NCBI GenBank assembly: GCA_947446645.1 | Contig: CANFHA010000015.1 | Span: 62,001 to 126,000, forward strand | Length of the DNA: 64,000 nucleotides | Reading direction: 5' to 3' | Source: Chitinophagaceae bacterium | GTDB taxonomy: Bacteria > Bacteroidota > Bacteroidia > Chitinophagales > Chitinophagaceae | Part shown: positions 33,523-42,231 of the stretch, piece by piece | Numbering within the stretch: position 1 is the first letter of the stretch | Layout: each line of letters opens with the position of its first letter | The notes under the pieces: generated by a model | Told to the model about the DNA's origin: nothing | What the model saw: the letters and a program-made list of their open reading frames with translations, nothing else | The model's database searches: none | Program-made: the position numbers and the translations under genes

Positions 33523-33831
33523 ATGACACAAGAAATAAAGAAGACTAACAAGACTGAATGGCCGCTGTGGGAAGTATTTATTCGCAGCAAGGCCGGGCTG
33601 GATCATAAGCATGCCGGCAGCCTGCATGCCGCAGATGCACAGATGGCGGTGGAAAATGCCCGCGATGTATACACCCGCCGGATGGAAGGAGTAAGCATCT
33701 GGGTGGTGGAGAGCCGCCATATACATGCGAGCGACCCTGACCAGTCTGAATCTATGTACGAACCGGCGAATGATAAGATATACCGCCATCCAACGTTCTA
33801 CAACTTACCTGAAGAGGTGAAGTATATGTAA
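33523..33831 (+). CDS. paaB: Phenylacetyl-CoA epoxidase subunit PaaB
   Basis: 102 residues, about the size of PaaB. Signature WPLWEVFIRSKAGLDHKHAG, SLHAADAQMAVENARDVYTR, RMEGVSIWVVESRHIHASDP and a C-terminal YRHPTFYNLPEEVKYM. It is the small structural subunit that bridges PaaAC units. It lies 48 bp after paaA and 37 bp before paaC in the same direction. Confidence 0.95.
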   Translation: MTQEIKKTNKTEWPLWEVFIRSKAGLDHKHAGSLHAADAQMAVENARDVYTRRMEGVSIWVVESRHIHASDPDQSESMYEPANDKIYRHPTFYNLPEEVKYM

Positions 33832-33833
33832 GT

Positions 33834-33860
33834 AAGTCAAAAGTTAAAAGTCAAAACCCA
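33834..33860. repeat. 27-bp dispersed repeat, copy 1
   Basis: AAGTCAAAAGTTAAAAGTCA plus AAACCCA is identical to 63526-63552. A looser relative lies at 20640-20668 (AAAAGTCAAAAACC...AGCACAT). It ends 8 bp before the GTG start of paaC. Confidence 0.8.
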
Positions 33861-33868
33861 AAGCACAC

Positions 33869-34717
33869 GTGGATACAAATTCCAAATTGCAAATTCCAAA
33901 TTCCAAATTACTGGATTATACCTTGCGCCTTGCTGACGATGCGCTTATACTCGGACATCGCCTTGGAGAATGGTGCGGGCACGGGCCTATACTGGAACAG
34001 GATATTGCACTTACCAATACGGCGCTGGACCACCTGGGCAGGGCGCGCAGTCTCTACCAATATGCTGCCGAGCTGTTTAATCAAATGCCGGCAGATGAAA
34101 AGAAACAAGTATTTACCTCTGTAGCTATACAGAACCTGGTGAGCACAGGCGCAAATGTGGATGAAGACGATCTTGCTTACCTGCGGGATGGCTGGGATTT
34201 CAGAAATGCGCTGCTGCTGGAACAGCCCAACATTGACTGGGCATATACAGTAGCGCGTGCACTTTTCTACGACACGTTCAATTATTTTTTCTTCACAGAG
34301 CTTAGCAAAAGCAAGAACGAGAGCCTGGCCGCAGTAGCAGAGAAATCACTTAAAGAAGTGACCTATCACCTGCGCTGGAGCAGCGAGTGGGCTGTGAGGC
34401 TGGGCGACGGCACAGACGAAAGCCACGCACGGATGCAAAAAGCAGTAAACGAGCTGTGGATGTATTCCGGAGAGCTTTTCACGCCAAATGAAACTGACGA
34501 GGAAATGAGCCGGGCAGGCCTGGGCGTTGACCTGACCAAAATTAAACCATTGTATATGGCACGTGTTCAGGAAGTGCTCAGCGAGGCTACTCTTACTACG
34601 CCACCGGATACATGGATGCAGCAAGGCGGCAGAAATGGACGCCACTCAGAGCACCTGGGCTATGTGCTGGCTGAGCTCCAGTTCATGCAGCGCGCATACC
34701 CTGGTATGGAGTGGTAG
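33869..34717 (+). CDS. paaC: Phenylacetyl-CoA epoxidase subunit PaaC
   Basis: 282 residues. From LLDYTLRLADDALILGHRLG on it matches PaaC (EWCGHGPILEQDIALTNTAL, DHLGRARSLYQYAAELF), with later LLLEQPNIDWAYTVARALFY, EVTYHLRWSSEWAVRLGDGT and GGRNGRHSEHLGYVLAELQ. PaaC has the ferritin fold but does not bind iron and pairs with PaaA. No ATG lies at a good place; the frame opens at GTG 33869, and the first ~13 residues (NSKLQIPNSKL) come from a short ATTCCAAATT repeat rather than from the family. A real start further in is possible. Upstream region carries the 27-bp repeat. Confidence 0.92.
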   Translation: MDTNSKLQIPNSKLLDYTLRLADDALILGHRLGEWCGHGPILEQDIALTNTALDHLGRARSLYQYAAELFNQMPADEKKQVFTSVAIQNLVSTGANVDEDDLAYLRDGWDFRNALLLEQPNIDWAYTVARALFYDTFNYFFFTELSKSKNESLAAVAEKSLKEVTYHLRWSSEWAVRLGDGTDESHARMQKAVNELWMYSGELFTPNETDEEMSRAGLGVDLTKIKPLYMARVQEVLSEATLTTPPDTWMQQGGRNGRHSEHLGYVLAELQFMQRAYPGMEW

Positions 34718-34749
34718 ATAAGATATTCCCTGTTTTAGCCAAGCCCTTT

Positions 34750-36339
34750 ATGTATGATCTTTTGAAAAGCAGGTGGTTTCTTATCGTTGTCCTGATATTT
34801 TTTATCATGTTCAAGATACCCCACCTGCTTTATCCTTTTTACTGGGATGAGAGCACGCCCTATGTTCCCGCTATAAAAGAGATGTACCGGAATGGTATAA
34901 GCCTGATGCCGGGAGCAATAAATGTAGACCTTTCCCGCGGCCACCCGATGTTCTTCCATGCGATAGCTGCAATGTGGATGCATATGTTTGGTCCTTCAAA
35001 TTTCTCTCTGCATTGCTTTGCGCTGTCAATTTCCATACTTTTTCTTATCACGATTTACGAAACCGGTTACCGGCTTTATAACGGGCGGGTTGCAGCAATC
35101 GCACTATTCCTTACCGCCACACACGTATCTTTCTTTATTCAGTCTTCTTTTGTTCTTTTTGAAATACTGGTAGCGTTCCTCTGTTTTTTGAGTATAGTAT
35201 TGTACGCCAGGGAAAAATACGTGCTATGCACACTTGTGCTTACGGGCCTGTTTCTCACTAAAGAAAGTGGCCTTATGGCGGGATTTATAATAGGAATTGA
35301 TGCACTAATCTGTCTGTTCAGAAAGAATTTAAGTATAAAGACCAAAGGGCTGAAACTGATGCCGACAGCGGTAGCATGCCTGGCAATCGGATTGTTTTTC
35401 GTACTCCAAAAACAAAAAACCGGTTTTTATGTTTTGCCGCTATACTCTGAAACGATCCACACGAAATGGCTTGATATCTGGTACGTTTTTCATGCATGCT
35501 GCCTGCCCACGGTCTTCCTCCAGGATTATGAACATGCAATTTTTATAGCATTATTATGCATGGCGACAGCCGTAGTATTCAAGCAAAGAAGCAAAAAAAA
35601 TGCATCCCTTCTGCTTGCTTTCATTCCCGCTACACTAGGCTATCTTTTTCTGGAGAGCCGCGTAGCCATATTTAATCCCGAATACGCTTCCCAATTCGCC
35701 TTCTGTGGATTTATTATCTTTTATATCGGAGCGCTGCTCACCTATTCTGCCCCATCTTACTACCAGGGAAATAGACAAGCAGCACAACTGAACATACTTT
35801 TGGGCCTTTTCACACTGAGTTTTATACTGTTTTCATCAGTTGCCTATTTTATCCCACGCTACCTGCTGGCGGCAATTGTGCCTATGCTGTTTCTGCTCAG
35901 TGTTTTCCTGGATATGGCAATCAGGCATTCATACAGTTTTTTATGGTACCCTTTGCTCCTGGTGATTGGCGCTTCTTCTTTCTTCGCCATTAGAGAAAAT
36001 ACAAGTTGGGGGGATGATGGTATGGCATTCACCGATGCCATCAAGACACAGACCGCTACTGTGGAATACCTGGAAAGAAGCAAATACCACAAAAAGCACA
36101 TTACGGCGCCGTTCCTTTGTCAGCGACATTTGAAAGATAAGAATACCGGTTTTCTGACAGGAAGCGATACTTTTATTCATGTAGTTAATGAGCTTGAACC
36201 AACTACAGAACTTGTGGTACTGGATAATATTGAGGCAGATGAGTACAAAAGAAATATCATATTAAATGACACTACCTATCAACTCGCCTATAAGATCTCG
36301 TATAACGAAGTCTGGAGCGAGATTTACAAAAGAAAATAA
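34750..36339 (+). CDS. Polytopic membrane glycosyltransferase, GT39/PMT-like
   Basis: 529 residues from ATG 34750, 32 bp after the paaC stop (a GTG at 34711 would overlap paaC and is less likely). About ten membrane spans follow a short head. YPFYWDESTPYVPAIKEMYR in the first loop has the acidic motif found in GT-C enzymes of the dolichyl-P-mannose/ArnT type, and GHPMFFHAIAAMWMHMFG is the usual next segment. Such enzymes move sugars from lipid-phosphate carriers to lipids or proteins on the outer face of the inner membrane. The last ~100 residues are a soluble domain. The acceptor is unknown. Placed in the middle of the paa operon. Confidence 0.8.
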   Translation: MYDLLKSRWFLIVVLIFFIMFKIPHLLYPFYWDESTPYVPAIKEMYRNGISLMPGAINVDLSRGHPMFFHAIAAMWMHMFGPSNFSLHCFALSISILFLITIYETGYRLYNGRVAAIALFLTATHVSFFIQSSFVLFEILVAFLCFLSIVLYAREKYVLCTLVLTGLFLTKESGLMAGFIIGIDALICLFRKNLSIKTKGLKLMPTAVACLAIGLFFVLQKQKTGFYVLPLYSETIHTKWLDIWYVFHACCLPTVFLQDYEHAIFIALLCMATAVVFKQRSKKNASLLLAFIPATLGYLFLESRVAIFNPEYASQFAFCGFIIFYIGALLTYSAPSYYQGNRQAAQLNILLGLFTLSFILFSSVAYFIPRYLLAAIVPMLFLLSVFLDMAIRHSYSFLWYPLLLVIGASSFFAIRENTSWGDDGMAFTDAIKTQTATVEYLERSKYHKKHITAPFLCQRHLKDKNTGFLTGSDTFIHVVNELEPTTELVVLDNIEADEYKRNIILNDTTYQLAYKISYNEVWSEIYKRK

Positions 36340-36369
36340 TTTTACAGGCACATTTACTAATTTCCGCAA

Positions 36370-37077
36370 ATGATCATATCCCTGGTTTTACCGTGCTACA
36401 ACCCTCCGGCAGATTGGGAAAAGGTCGTGTATGAAAATTTCGGTTCCTTCAGTAATAAAATTGCAGAAAAATCAGAGCTCATATTGGCACTGGATGGGAA
36501 AAGTGCAAACGTAAAAGAACAAAGTCTGCAATATTTAAAGGATCACATTCAGCAGCTCACAGTTGTTAACTACGAGGAAAACAGGGGTAAAGGGTATGCG
36601 ATAAGACAAGGCGTAGCAAAAGCTAAAGGGGACATTATCATTTATACCGATGTGGATTTCCCTTACGATGCAGCGAGTATGTACAGCATTTACAAACAAC
36701 TCGTGTCCGACACATGCGATGTAGCTGTAGGAGTGAAAAATGAAAGCTACTATACTCATGTACCCCTTGTAAGGCGTATTATTTCCAAATTCCTCAGGTC
36801 GGTTGTCCGTACATTTTTGTCTATGCCTATTACCGATACGCAATGCGGGCTGAAAGGATTTAAACGTGTCGTTGCCCCTTTATTTTTACAAACAACTATA
36901 GACAGGTATTTATTCGACCTGGAGTTTGTGCGCAACTGCTATGTAAGCAAAAAGTACCGGGTGCTGGCAGTGCCGGTGGCACTTAACGACAATGTTCATT
37001 TCCGGAAAATGAATTTTCGTATATTATTGCCTGAAATGCTCAACTTTGCGAAGTTGCTTTTCCGAAAAACCAGATGA
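36370..37077 (+). CDS. Family 2 glycosyltransferase, DPM1/GtrB-like
   Basis: 235 residues with MIISLVLPCYNPPADWEKVV, LILALDG, NRGKGYAIRQGVAKAKGDII, then TDVDFPYD with the D94-x-D96 metal/nucleotide motif, and ITDTQCGLKGFKR, which is typical of polyprenyl-phosphate mannose/glucose synthases. No membrane span at the C-terminus, so it is DPM1-like without anchor. It would load a sugar from NDP-sugar onto undecaprenyl phosphate, feeding the flanking GT-C enzymes. Gap 30 bp to the previous gene and ATGA overlap with the next one. Confidence 0.9.
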   Translation: MIISLVLPCYNPPADWEKVVYENFGSFSNKIAEKSELILALDGKSANVKEQSLQYLKDHIQQLTVVNYEENRGKGYAIRQGVAKAKGDIIIYTDVDFPYDAASMYSIYKQLVSDTCDVAVGVKNESYYTHVPLVRRIISKFLRSVVRTFLSMPITDTQCGLKGFKRVVAPLFLQTTIDRYLFDLEFVRNCYVSKKYRVLAVPVALNDNVHFRKMNFRILLPEMLNFAKLLFRKTR

Positions 37078-39401
37078 ACAAAATACAACGAAATGGCTGG
37101 TTGCTCATTGCTGTGCTGTTTGCAGTAGTGGTCACCGCCTTTACCCTGTCGCATATAGTCACCGAGCCATGGCGCATACTGCCGGATATAGGCGGCGATG
37201 GCTCTAAGAATAATTTCACCTACCTATACCATTCTATGTTCGGCTCCGAAAGCCATCGGAGTTATTGGTTTGAAGGAATGAACTATCCCTACGGGGAGCA
37301 TATCGTTTATACAGATGGAATTCCCCTGCTTTCGGTTATTCTCGCACACTTCAAACAGGTATCCTCTGAAACTGCGCTGACCCTGCTGTGGTGGCTTCTG
37401 GGCACCGGCTATGTGCTGGCAATGGTGTATGTGTATAAGATACTGGGTTACTTTAAAGTTGCTCCTGTTTTTGCCATCGTGTTTGCTGCACTCATTGTAG
37501 TATGCTCACCACAGCTTTTCTGCCTGAATGGCCATTACGCCCTGGCTTTCAACTGCGTGGCGCCTATGTTGTTTTACTGGACAATACGGTATCATGAGCG
37601 GGCGCAGCTAAAGTACTGCTGCTACATTTTTATCCTGGGAAGCCTCATGGCTTTTATACACCCGTACTACCTTGCGCTGATGCTGGTGTGGACTATGAGC
37701 TATGCAGCCGGATACATGCTGCTTGTGAAAGGATCCTTTGCCGCTAAACTGAAAGCAGCAATTTCCCCACTCATTTTCGCAGGGTTTGTTTTTGTGTTGG
37801 TTGCTATAGTGATGAAGGCCACTGATCCTATAAAAGACCGGCCGGTGTCACCGTATTTTGAGCGCGGCATGTACACGCAGTTGTCGCACATCTTCTCATC
37901 CAACTGGTCGCCTGTGTGGCAGCTGGCTATAGCCATGAAGATAGTGCCGCGGGCAAGTATGGGCGGTGAAGGATTCACCTATCTCGGCGTTGTTGCGGCA
38001 ACAGTTATTGTTATTTCGCTGGCAATTTTCCTTTGGCGAACCTTGCGTAAAAAGGAAGCTGGCTTTGAGGCCGAAACCGGTGGCTTTGCCCCCATATGGC
38101 TGTTCATGGCATTTACCGTGCTGGCGCTGAGCATGGGCATACCTTTCATCTGGAAAATGGAATGGCTGTTCGATTACTTCTCGGTACTGAAACAGTTCAG
38201 AACACTGGGGAGGTTTAGCTGGATATTTTATAACGTCATTACCATTTATAGTGTGGTGGTGCTGTATGCATGGTACTCAAGATTTATTAAAACACATAAG
38301 CCGGGTTACGGACATGCTCTACTTACCCTGTGCATAGGTTTATGGGCATACGAAGCAAGCGGCTGCACTGAATTTTCACGGCAATTGTCGCGCAATGCAA
38401 AGTATAATTATGGTTTTATCTTCTGCAAGTTTGACGACACCAAAGGCTGGGAACCATTCCTCAAAGAAAACAAGGCGGATAAAAATAACTTTCAGGGGTT
38501 GCTGTTGCTTCCTTTTTTCCACATAGGCACAGAGAAGCTATGGGTGGGTGATCCCGGTTGGCTGATAACCATAGGGACACAGGCATCGTTACAGCTGCAA
38601 CTACCAATGGTAGATGTGATGCTTTCACGCTCCTCATGGTCTGCAGCGGAGAAGCAGGTGAGGCTCATGGGTGGACCATTCGCCGACAAGCCCATACTCC
38701 GGGATACAAAAAGCAATAAGCCATTCCTGCTGCTGGATATAGGCACTAACGCTACAAATGCAGACCAGCATTACCTGCTCACCGCATCTGACTTCATAGG
38801 AACAAACATGGGCGTAAAGGTCTATGCGCTTTACCCGGACAGGATACTGGCCAATGACAAACGTATGGCCGACAGTGTAAGCAAACTGTTGGTTGGCCTA
38901 CCTCCTGCCGATACCTGTATTGGAGAAAAAGGATCGCTGTACATTGAGCATTTTGACGCAACGGCAAATACCAATCATTTGTTTGGCAAGGGCGCGGCAG
39001 CGCCTGTGAAAGAAATCAACAGCACCTTTCTGACCATCTCCATAAAACCTGGTTCGGACAGCACGCTATACGAATTCTCATGCTGGTTCCTGCTTGGGGA
39101 TAAAGACCCGAGATCTCCGTACTTTACACTGGAGCAACTGGATAAATCAGGTAAAGTGATAGCATCATGCGATGCGCTTACAAAGATGGCAACAGACAAT
39201 GATGGCATGTGGTACCGGGCAGGCTGCTACTTTTATTTGAGACAGGGCTGTGAGCAACTGAAGTGTGTACTTGTCAATGATCCATCACCATCGTATAAAA
39301 TGATGGATGAATTACTTTTGCGCCCGGCAGCTTCAATGGTAATTTCGAAAGGAGGTGATGGAAATGTAATGGTGAATAACCATAAATTCAAAGTAAAATA
39401 A
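37074..39401 (+). CDS. Large polytopic membrane protein, GT-C-like
   Basis: 775 residues. The N-terminal ~430 residues have about ten spans, with DIGGDGSKNNFTYLYH and MNYPYGEHIVYTDG in the first periplasmic loop, the place of the acidic site of GT-C transferases. LCIGLWAYEASG is the last span; ~330 residues of soluble domain follow, including LDIGTNATNADQHYL and a beta-rich C-terminus (FTLEQLDKSGKVI). Known related bacterial proteins are simply called membrane or YfhO-like. It probably works with the two upstream glycosyltransferases. Starts inside the stop of the GT2 gene, ends 5 bp before paaD. Confidence 0.75.
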   Translation: MNKIQRNGWLLIAVLFAVVVTAFTLSHIVTEPWRILPDIGGDGSKNNFTYLYHSMFGSESHRSYWFEGMNYPYGEHIVYTDGIPLLSVILAHFKQVSSETALTLLWWLLGTGYVLAMVYVYKILGYFKVAPVFAIVFAALIVVCSPQLFCLNGHYALAFNCVAPMLFYWTIRYHERAQLKYCCYIFILGSLMAFIHPYYLALMLVWTMSYAAGYMLLVKGSFAAKLKAAISPLIFAGFVFVLVAIVMKATDPIKDRPVSPYFERGMYTQLSHIFSSNWSPVWQLAIAMKIVPRASMGGEGFTYLGVVAATVIVISLAIFLWRTLRKKEAGFEAETGGFAPIWLFMAFTVLALSMGIPFIWKMEWLFDYFSVLKQFRTLGRFSWIFYNVITIYSVVVLYAWYSRFIKTHKPGYGHALLTLCIGLWAYEASGCTEFSRQLSRNAKYNYGFIFCKFDDTKGWEPFLKENKADKNNFQGLLLLPFFHIGTEKLWVGDPGWLITIGTQASLQLQLPMVDVMLSRSSWSAAEKQVRLMGGPFADKPILRDTKSNKPFLLLDIGTNATNADQHYLLTASDFIGTNMGVKVYALYPDRILANDKRMADSVSKLLVGLPPADTCIGEKGSLYIEHFDATANTNHLFGKGAAAPVKEINSTFLTISIKPGSDSTLYEFSCWFLLGDKDPRSPYFTLEQLDKSGKVIASCDALTKMATDNDGMWYRAGCYFYLRQGCEQLKCVLVNDPSPSYKMMDELLLRPAASMVISKGGDGNVMVNNHKFKVK

Positions 39402-39406
39402 TAAAG

Positions 39407-39907
39407 ATGGCAGAGCTGAATAAAGAACAGGTGTATGAATGGCTGTCGAGTGTTACTGACCCTGAGGTGCCAGCACTAACTATACTGGACCTTGGAATAG
39501 TGCGTGAAGTAGCAGTAAGTGGCAGCGGCACAGAAACGGATGTAAAGGTTGTGATAACACCTACCTATAGCGGATGCCCCGCCATGGACGTAATATCCAT
39601 TGGCGTGCGGATGGCGCTGATGAGCAGAGGGATTCGCAAAGTAAACATTGAATTGCAGCTGAGCCCGGCGTGGACCACGGACTGGATGACGGAAGAAGGA
39701 AAACAAAAGCTAAAAGCCTATGGCATAGCGCCGCCCAACCGTAAGGCTTTTAAGCCACTGGGGTTGTTTGAAGAGGATGAGGTGAGTTGCCCGAGGTGCG
39801 GATCGGAAGAAACAGAACTGGTAAGCCAGTTTGGCCCTACATCGTGCAAAGCATTGTATAAATGTCTTTCCTGCAAAGAGCCTTTTGAGCATTTTAAATG
39901 CCATTAG
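39407..39907 (+). CDS. paaD: Phenylacetate-CoA oxygenase assembly protein PaaD (PaaJ)
   Basis: 166 residues. N-terminal MIP18/DUF59 domain EWLSSVTDPEVPALTILDLG, ITPTYSGCPAMDVISIGVR; C-terminal zinc-ribbon-like part with CPRCGSEETELVSQFGPTSC, CLSCKEPFEHFKCH. This is the layout of PaaD, which helps insert Fe-S or iron centres into the epoxidase and its reductase. It is separated from paaC by three glycosyltransferase-type genes yet starts only 5 bp after the last of them. paaE, the reductase, is not in the window. Confidence 0.95.
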   Translation: MAELNKEQVYEWLSSVTDPEVPALTILDLGIVREVAVSGSGTETDVKVVITPTYSGCPAMDVISIGVRMALMSRGIRKVNIELQLSPAWTTDWMTEEGKQKLKAYGIAPPNRKAFKPLGLFEEDEVSCPRCGSEETELVSQFGPTSCKALYKCLSCKEPFEHFKCH

Positions 39908-40021
39908 AGAAGTCGTAAGTCGTGAGTCATAAGTCTCACGTCAAGTTAGCCTTTCCCTGATTTGCGCCGGCGCTGATTACAAGGATAGTTAAATTCATAT
40001 TTCACAGGTTAAAATTGCAGC

Positions 40022-40387
40022 ATGTTCGAAAATAAATATCAACCTCTTGCCCCCCTGAAAGTTTTTTACCAGCGGGTGTTGAAAAGCCTTTTAGTGGCTA
40101 TGTTGATTTTAATGATCTGCCTGTTAATAGGCATCTTAGGATACCATTATATTGCAAAAATAGGATGGATAGATGCTATACACAATGCCTCAATGATACT
40201 GAGTGGAATGGGGCCGGTAGCCGAGATAAAAAACACAAGCGGCAAGTTATTCTCTTCTGCCTACGCACTGTTTAGCGGCGTAGCATTTATTACCAATGTC
40301 GGTTTCCTGCTGGCACCTGCGGCGCACCGCTTTTTTCACAAACTACATGTTGATGACTCAGATGTGCAGGGCGAAGACACCGAGTAA
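40022..40387 (+). CDS. Small two-TM protein resembling a single-pore channel
   Basis: 121 residues. TM1 LLVAMLILMICLLIGILGYH, a re-entrant-like segment DAIHNASMILSGMGPVAEIK, TM2 SAYALFSGVAFITNVGFLLA, then HRFFHKLHVDD. This is the topology of ion_trans_2 pore domains, but the selectivity filter TVGYG is replaced by SGMGP. Conserved relatives exist in other bacteria as far as I recall, usually named hypothetical or channel-like. Whether it conducts ions cannot be said. Confidence 0.6.
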   Translation: MFENKYQPLAPLKVFYQRVLKSLLVAMLILMICLLIGILGYHYIAKIGWIDAIHNASMILSGMGPVAEIKNTSGKLFSSAYALFSGVAFITNVGFLLAPAAHRFFHKLHVDDSDVQGEDTE

Positions 40388-40397
40388 ATTGTGAAGA

Positions 40398-41279
40398 CTA
40401 TTGAACAGCCGTTTTTACGGTAGTGCAGGCTATACCATTGCTCAACCTTATAAGGTACATGCCGGACGCAAGGTTAAGTCCCGAGATCATATGTGTTGAC
40501 TTGCTGTTTTCCAACATTATATCCTCGCTGTAAAGCTGCCGGCCCACAAGATCATATAGGCCCAGTTTTGCAGGACCCGGTACATCCGACGTGCAGGATA
40601 AGGTAATAGATGATGACGTACTCATACCAACAACATTAACCAGAAGTTTTTCCTTGCCAGGACCTGATAGCTGTGTAGGAAATGTAGTAGTAAACACATT
40701 ATCTATAAACCACGTGCTACCTGTGCTTGCAGTAGATGTGTACCTGAACGCTACATACAACGGTACTGTGTTTTTATAAGGTGTGAGATCTGCACTATGC
40801 GTTACCCACTCGGTGGAATCATCATTGCCAAACGTGGGGCTGATGAAACTGGTGCGATCAGAATAGGTTGTTCCTCCAACCGTGTCAAACTTCGACGAGT
40901 CGGAAGTAACAACAAAAGCCATACGGGCGCCCAGGTTTATGTTGGACACTTTGGTGTCGAAATGGATAAAAATAGAACCCCCATAACCAGAAAGGTCGAG
41001 GCCTCGCGTTATGAGATAAGCAGTATCAGCATGATAAGCGGCAGGTGTTCCCCAAACTCCTGTGCATTTTATACCCGATGTGCCGTACCTGCCATTTACA
41101 GGCGCGCAGGTCCATGCGCCATCAGGCACAGTTGATGGGATGGTATTATACGATATCCAATCCATGGGAAAACCTGCGATTCCGCTGCAAACAGTGTTAA
41201 AGTCTTCAGCCACATTGGTCTGGGCATTGGCGCATAGCGCACCGGTAATAAGTAAAAGGGAAGTAAGAATTTTTTTCAT
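40398..41279 (-). CDS. Choice-of-anchor J-like T9SS type A cargo
   Basis: 293 residues: signal peptide MKKILTSLLLITGALCANAQ, then a beta-sandwich region with VAEDFNTVCSG (choice-of-anchor J start), DTAYLITRGLDLSGYGG, FIHFDTKVSN, YVAFRYTSTASTGSTWFIDN, and a short type A sorting domain LGLYDLVGRQLYSEDI, GMYLIRLSNG. The family is carbohydrate-binding-like and works as an accessory domain. As the whole mature protein is only this domain plus the tag, it may be a binding or structural surface protein. Convergent with the channel-like gene. Confidence 0.88.
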   Translation of the reverse strand: MKKILTSLLLITGALCANAQTNVAEDFNTVCSGIAGFPMDWISYNTIPSTVPDGAWTCAPVNGRYGTSGIKCTGVWGTPAAYHADTAYLITRGLDLSGYGGSIFIHFDTKVSNINLGARMAFVVTSDSSKFDTVGGTTYSDRTSFISPTFGNDDSTEWVTHSADLTPYKNTVPLYVAFRYTSTASTGSTWFIDNVFTTTFPTQLSGPGKEKLLVNVVGMSTSSSITLSCTSDVPGPAKLGLYDLVGRQLYSEDIMLENSKSTHMISGLNLASGMYLIRLSNGIACTTVKTAVQ

Positions 41280-41629
41280 CTGAATGTCTCTTTTTTTGTA
41301 CCCGCTAAATATGCCTTCAAATATTTATAGCGCACCTCGAAATTCGCTCAAAAATAGCCAACCCTAATCGCCCATCGTCACGTAAATATCAATATTTAAT
41401 ATAAACCAACCACTCCGTACTTGCCAATCCCAGCTACACATTAACTTATATCTAAATTCATGAATTCTCAAGCCTGGTTGCACTATTGTAATGACGACGA
41501 ATGAAGGGTAAATGTTAGTAACTTAGGAAAATATTTATCAGATTCCTCACATTTCTGCCATAAACCTCGTCAATTAACCACAAGCGATGGTTTATCTACA
41601 GAAATGTAGATTAAATATATAAATAAACA
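41280..41629. other. Divergent promoter spacer (350 bp)
   Basis: An A/T-rich spacer between the divergent T9SS cargo and sigma factor genes. Contains no gene that I can see. It probably holds both promoters and any site autoregulated by the ECF factor, but no clear TAnnTTTG box stands out near either start. Confidence 0.5.
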
Positions 41630-42217
41630 TTGGCAGAAGTCCTGAATATAAGCAGTAAAATTTCCGTGGTGGAAAAGAATTTTACCAGTCATAATGACCT
41701 AAGCATTCTGATACGGGATTGTATTGCCAAATCACCAAGCGCTCAGAAAAAGCTATATGACCTGTTTGCGCCAGCCGCATACGGTGTCATAAAGCGGTAT
41801 TTGTACCATGACGAGTTTGCCGCGCAGGAAGTATTGAATGACTCATTTTACAAAATACTCACCAAGCTGGACCAGTATTCTTTCCAGGGGGCTTTTGAAG
41901 GGTGGATCAGAAAAATTGTAGTAAACACGGTTACCGATCATCTGAGAAAAAACATAAAGGAAGGACAAACCAGCAAAGAAGTTCAGGAAGATGATGCCTG
42001 CGTAGGGAGCGACTCTGTGGAAAAACTATCGCACAAAGAACTGCTGAATATTATACAAACTATACCGGATGCTCAACGGGTGGTTTTTAACCTGTACGTG
42101 TTCGAAAATTATTCGCATAAAGAAATAGCAGCACTGTTGAACCTGACAGAGAGTAACAGCAGATGGTATCTGAACGATGCCAGGAGGAGACTGAAAGAAA
42201 AAATAAACTTGTACTGA
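41630..42217 (+). CDS. ECF-type RNA polymerase sigma factor
   Basis: 195 residues. Region 2: AQKKLYDLFAPAAYGVIKRY, NDSFYKILTKLDQYSFQGAF, EGWIRKIVVNTVTDHLRK (sigma 2.3/2.4 helix with the WIRKI motif). Region 4: IIQTIPDAQRVVFNLYVFENYSHKEIAALL followed by NLTESNSRWYLNDARRRL, the HTH that reads the -35 element. No ATG fits; the start is TTG 41630 or a GTG at codon 12, both without strong ribosome binding site. Such sigmas in Bacteroidota act with anti-sigma proteins in the inner membrane. The next gene starts 14 bp downstream and carries an anti-sigma-like N-terminus, so they form one unit. Confidence 0.92.
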   Translation: MAEVLNISSKISVVEKNFTSHNDLSILIRDCIAKSPSAQKKLYDLFAPAAYGVIKRYLYHDEFAAQEVLNDSFYKILTKLDQYSFQGAFEGWIRKIVVNTVTDHLRKNIKEGQTSKEVQEDDACVGSDSVEKLSHKELLNIIQTIPDAQRVVFNLYVFENYSHKEIAALLNLTESNSRWYLNDARRRLKEKINLY

Positions 42218-42231
42218 CGTAATTGAAAAAG

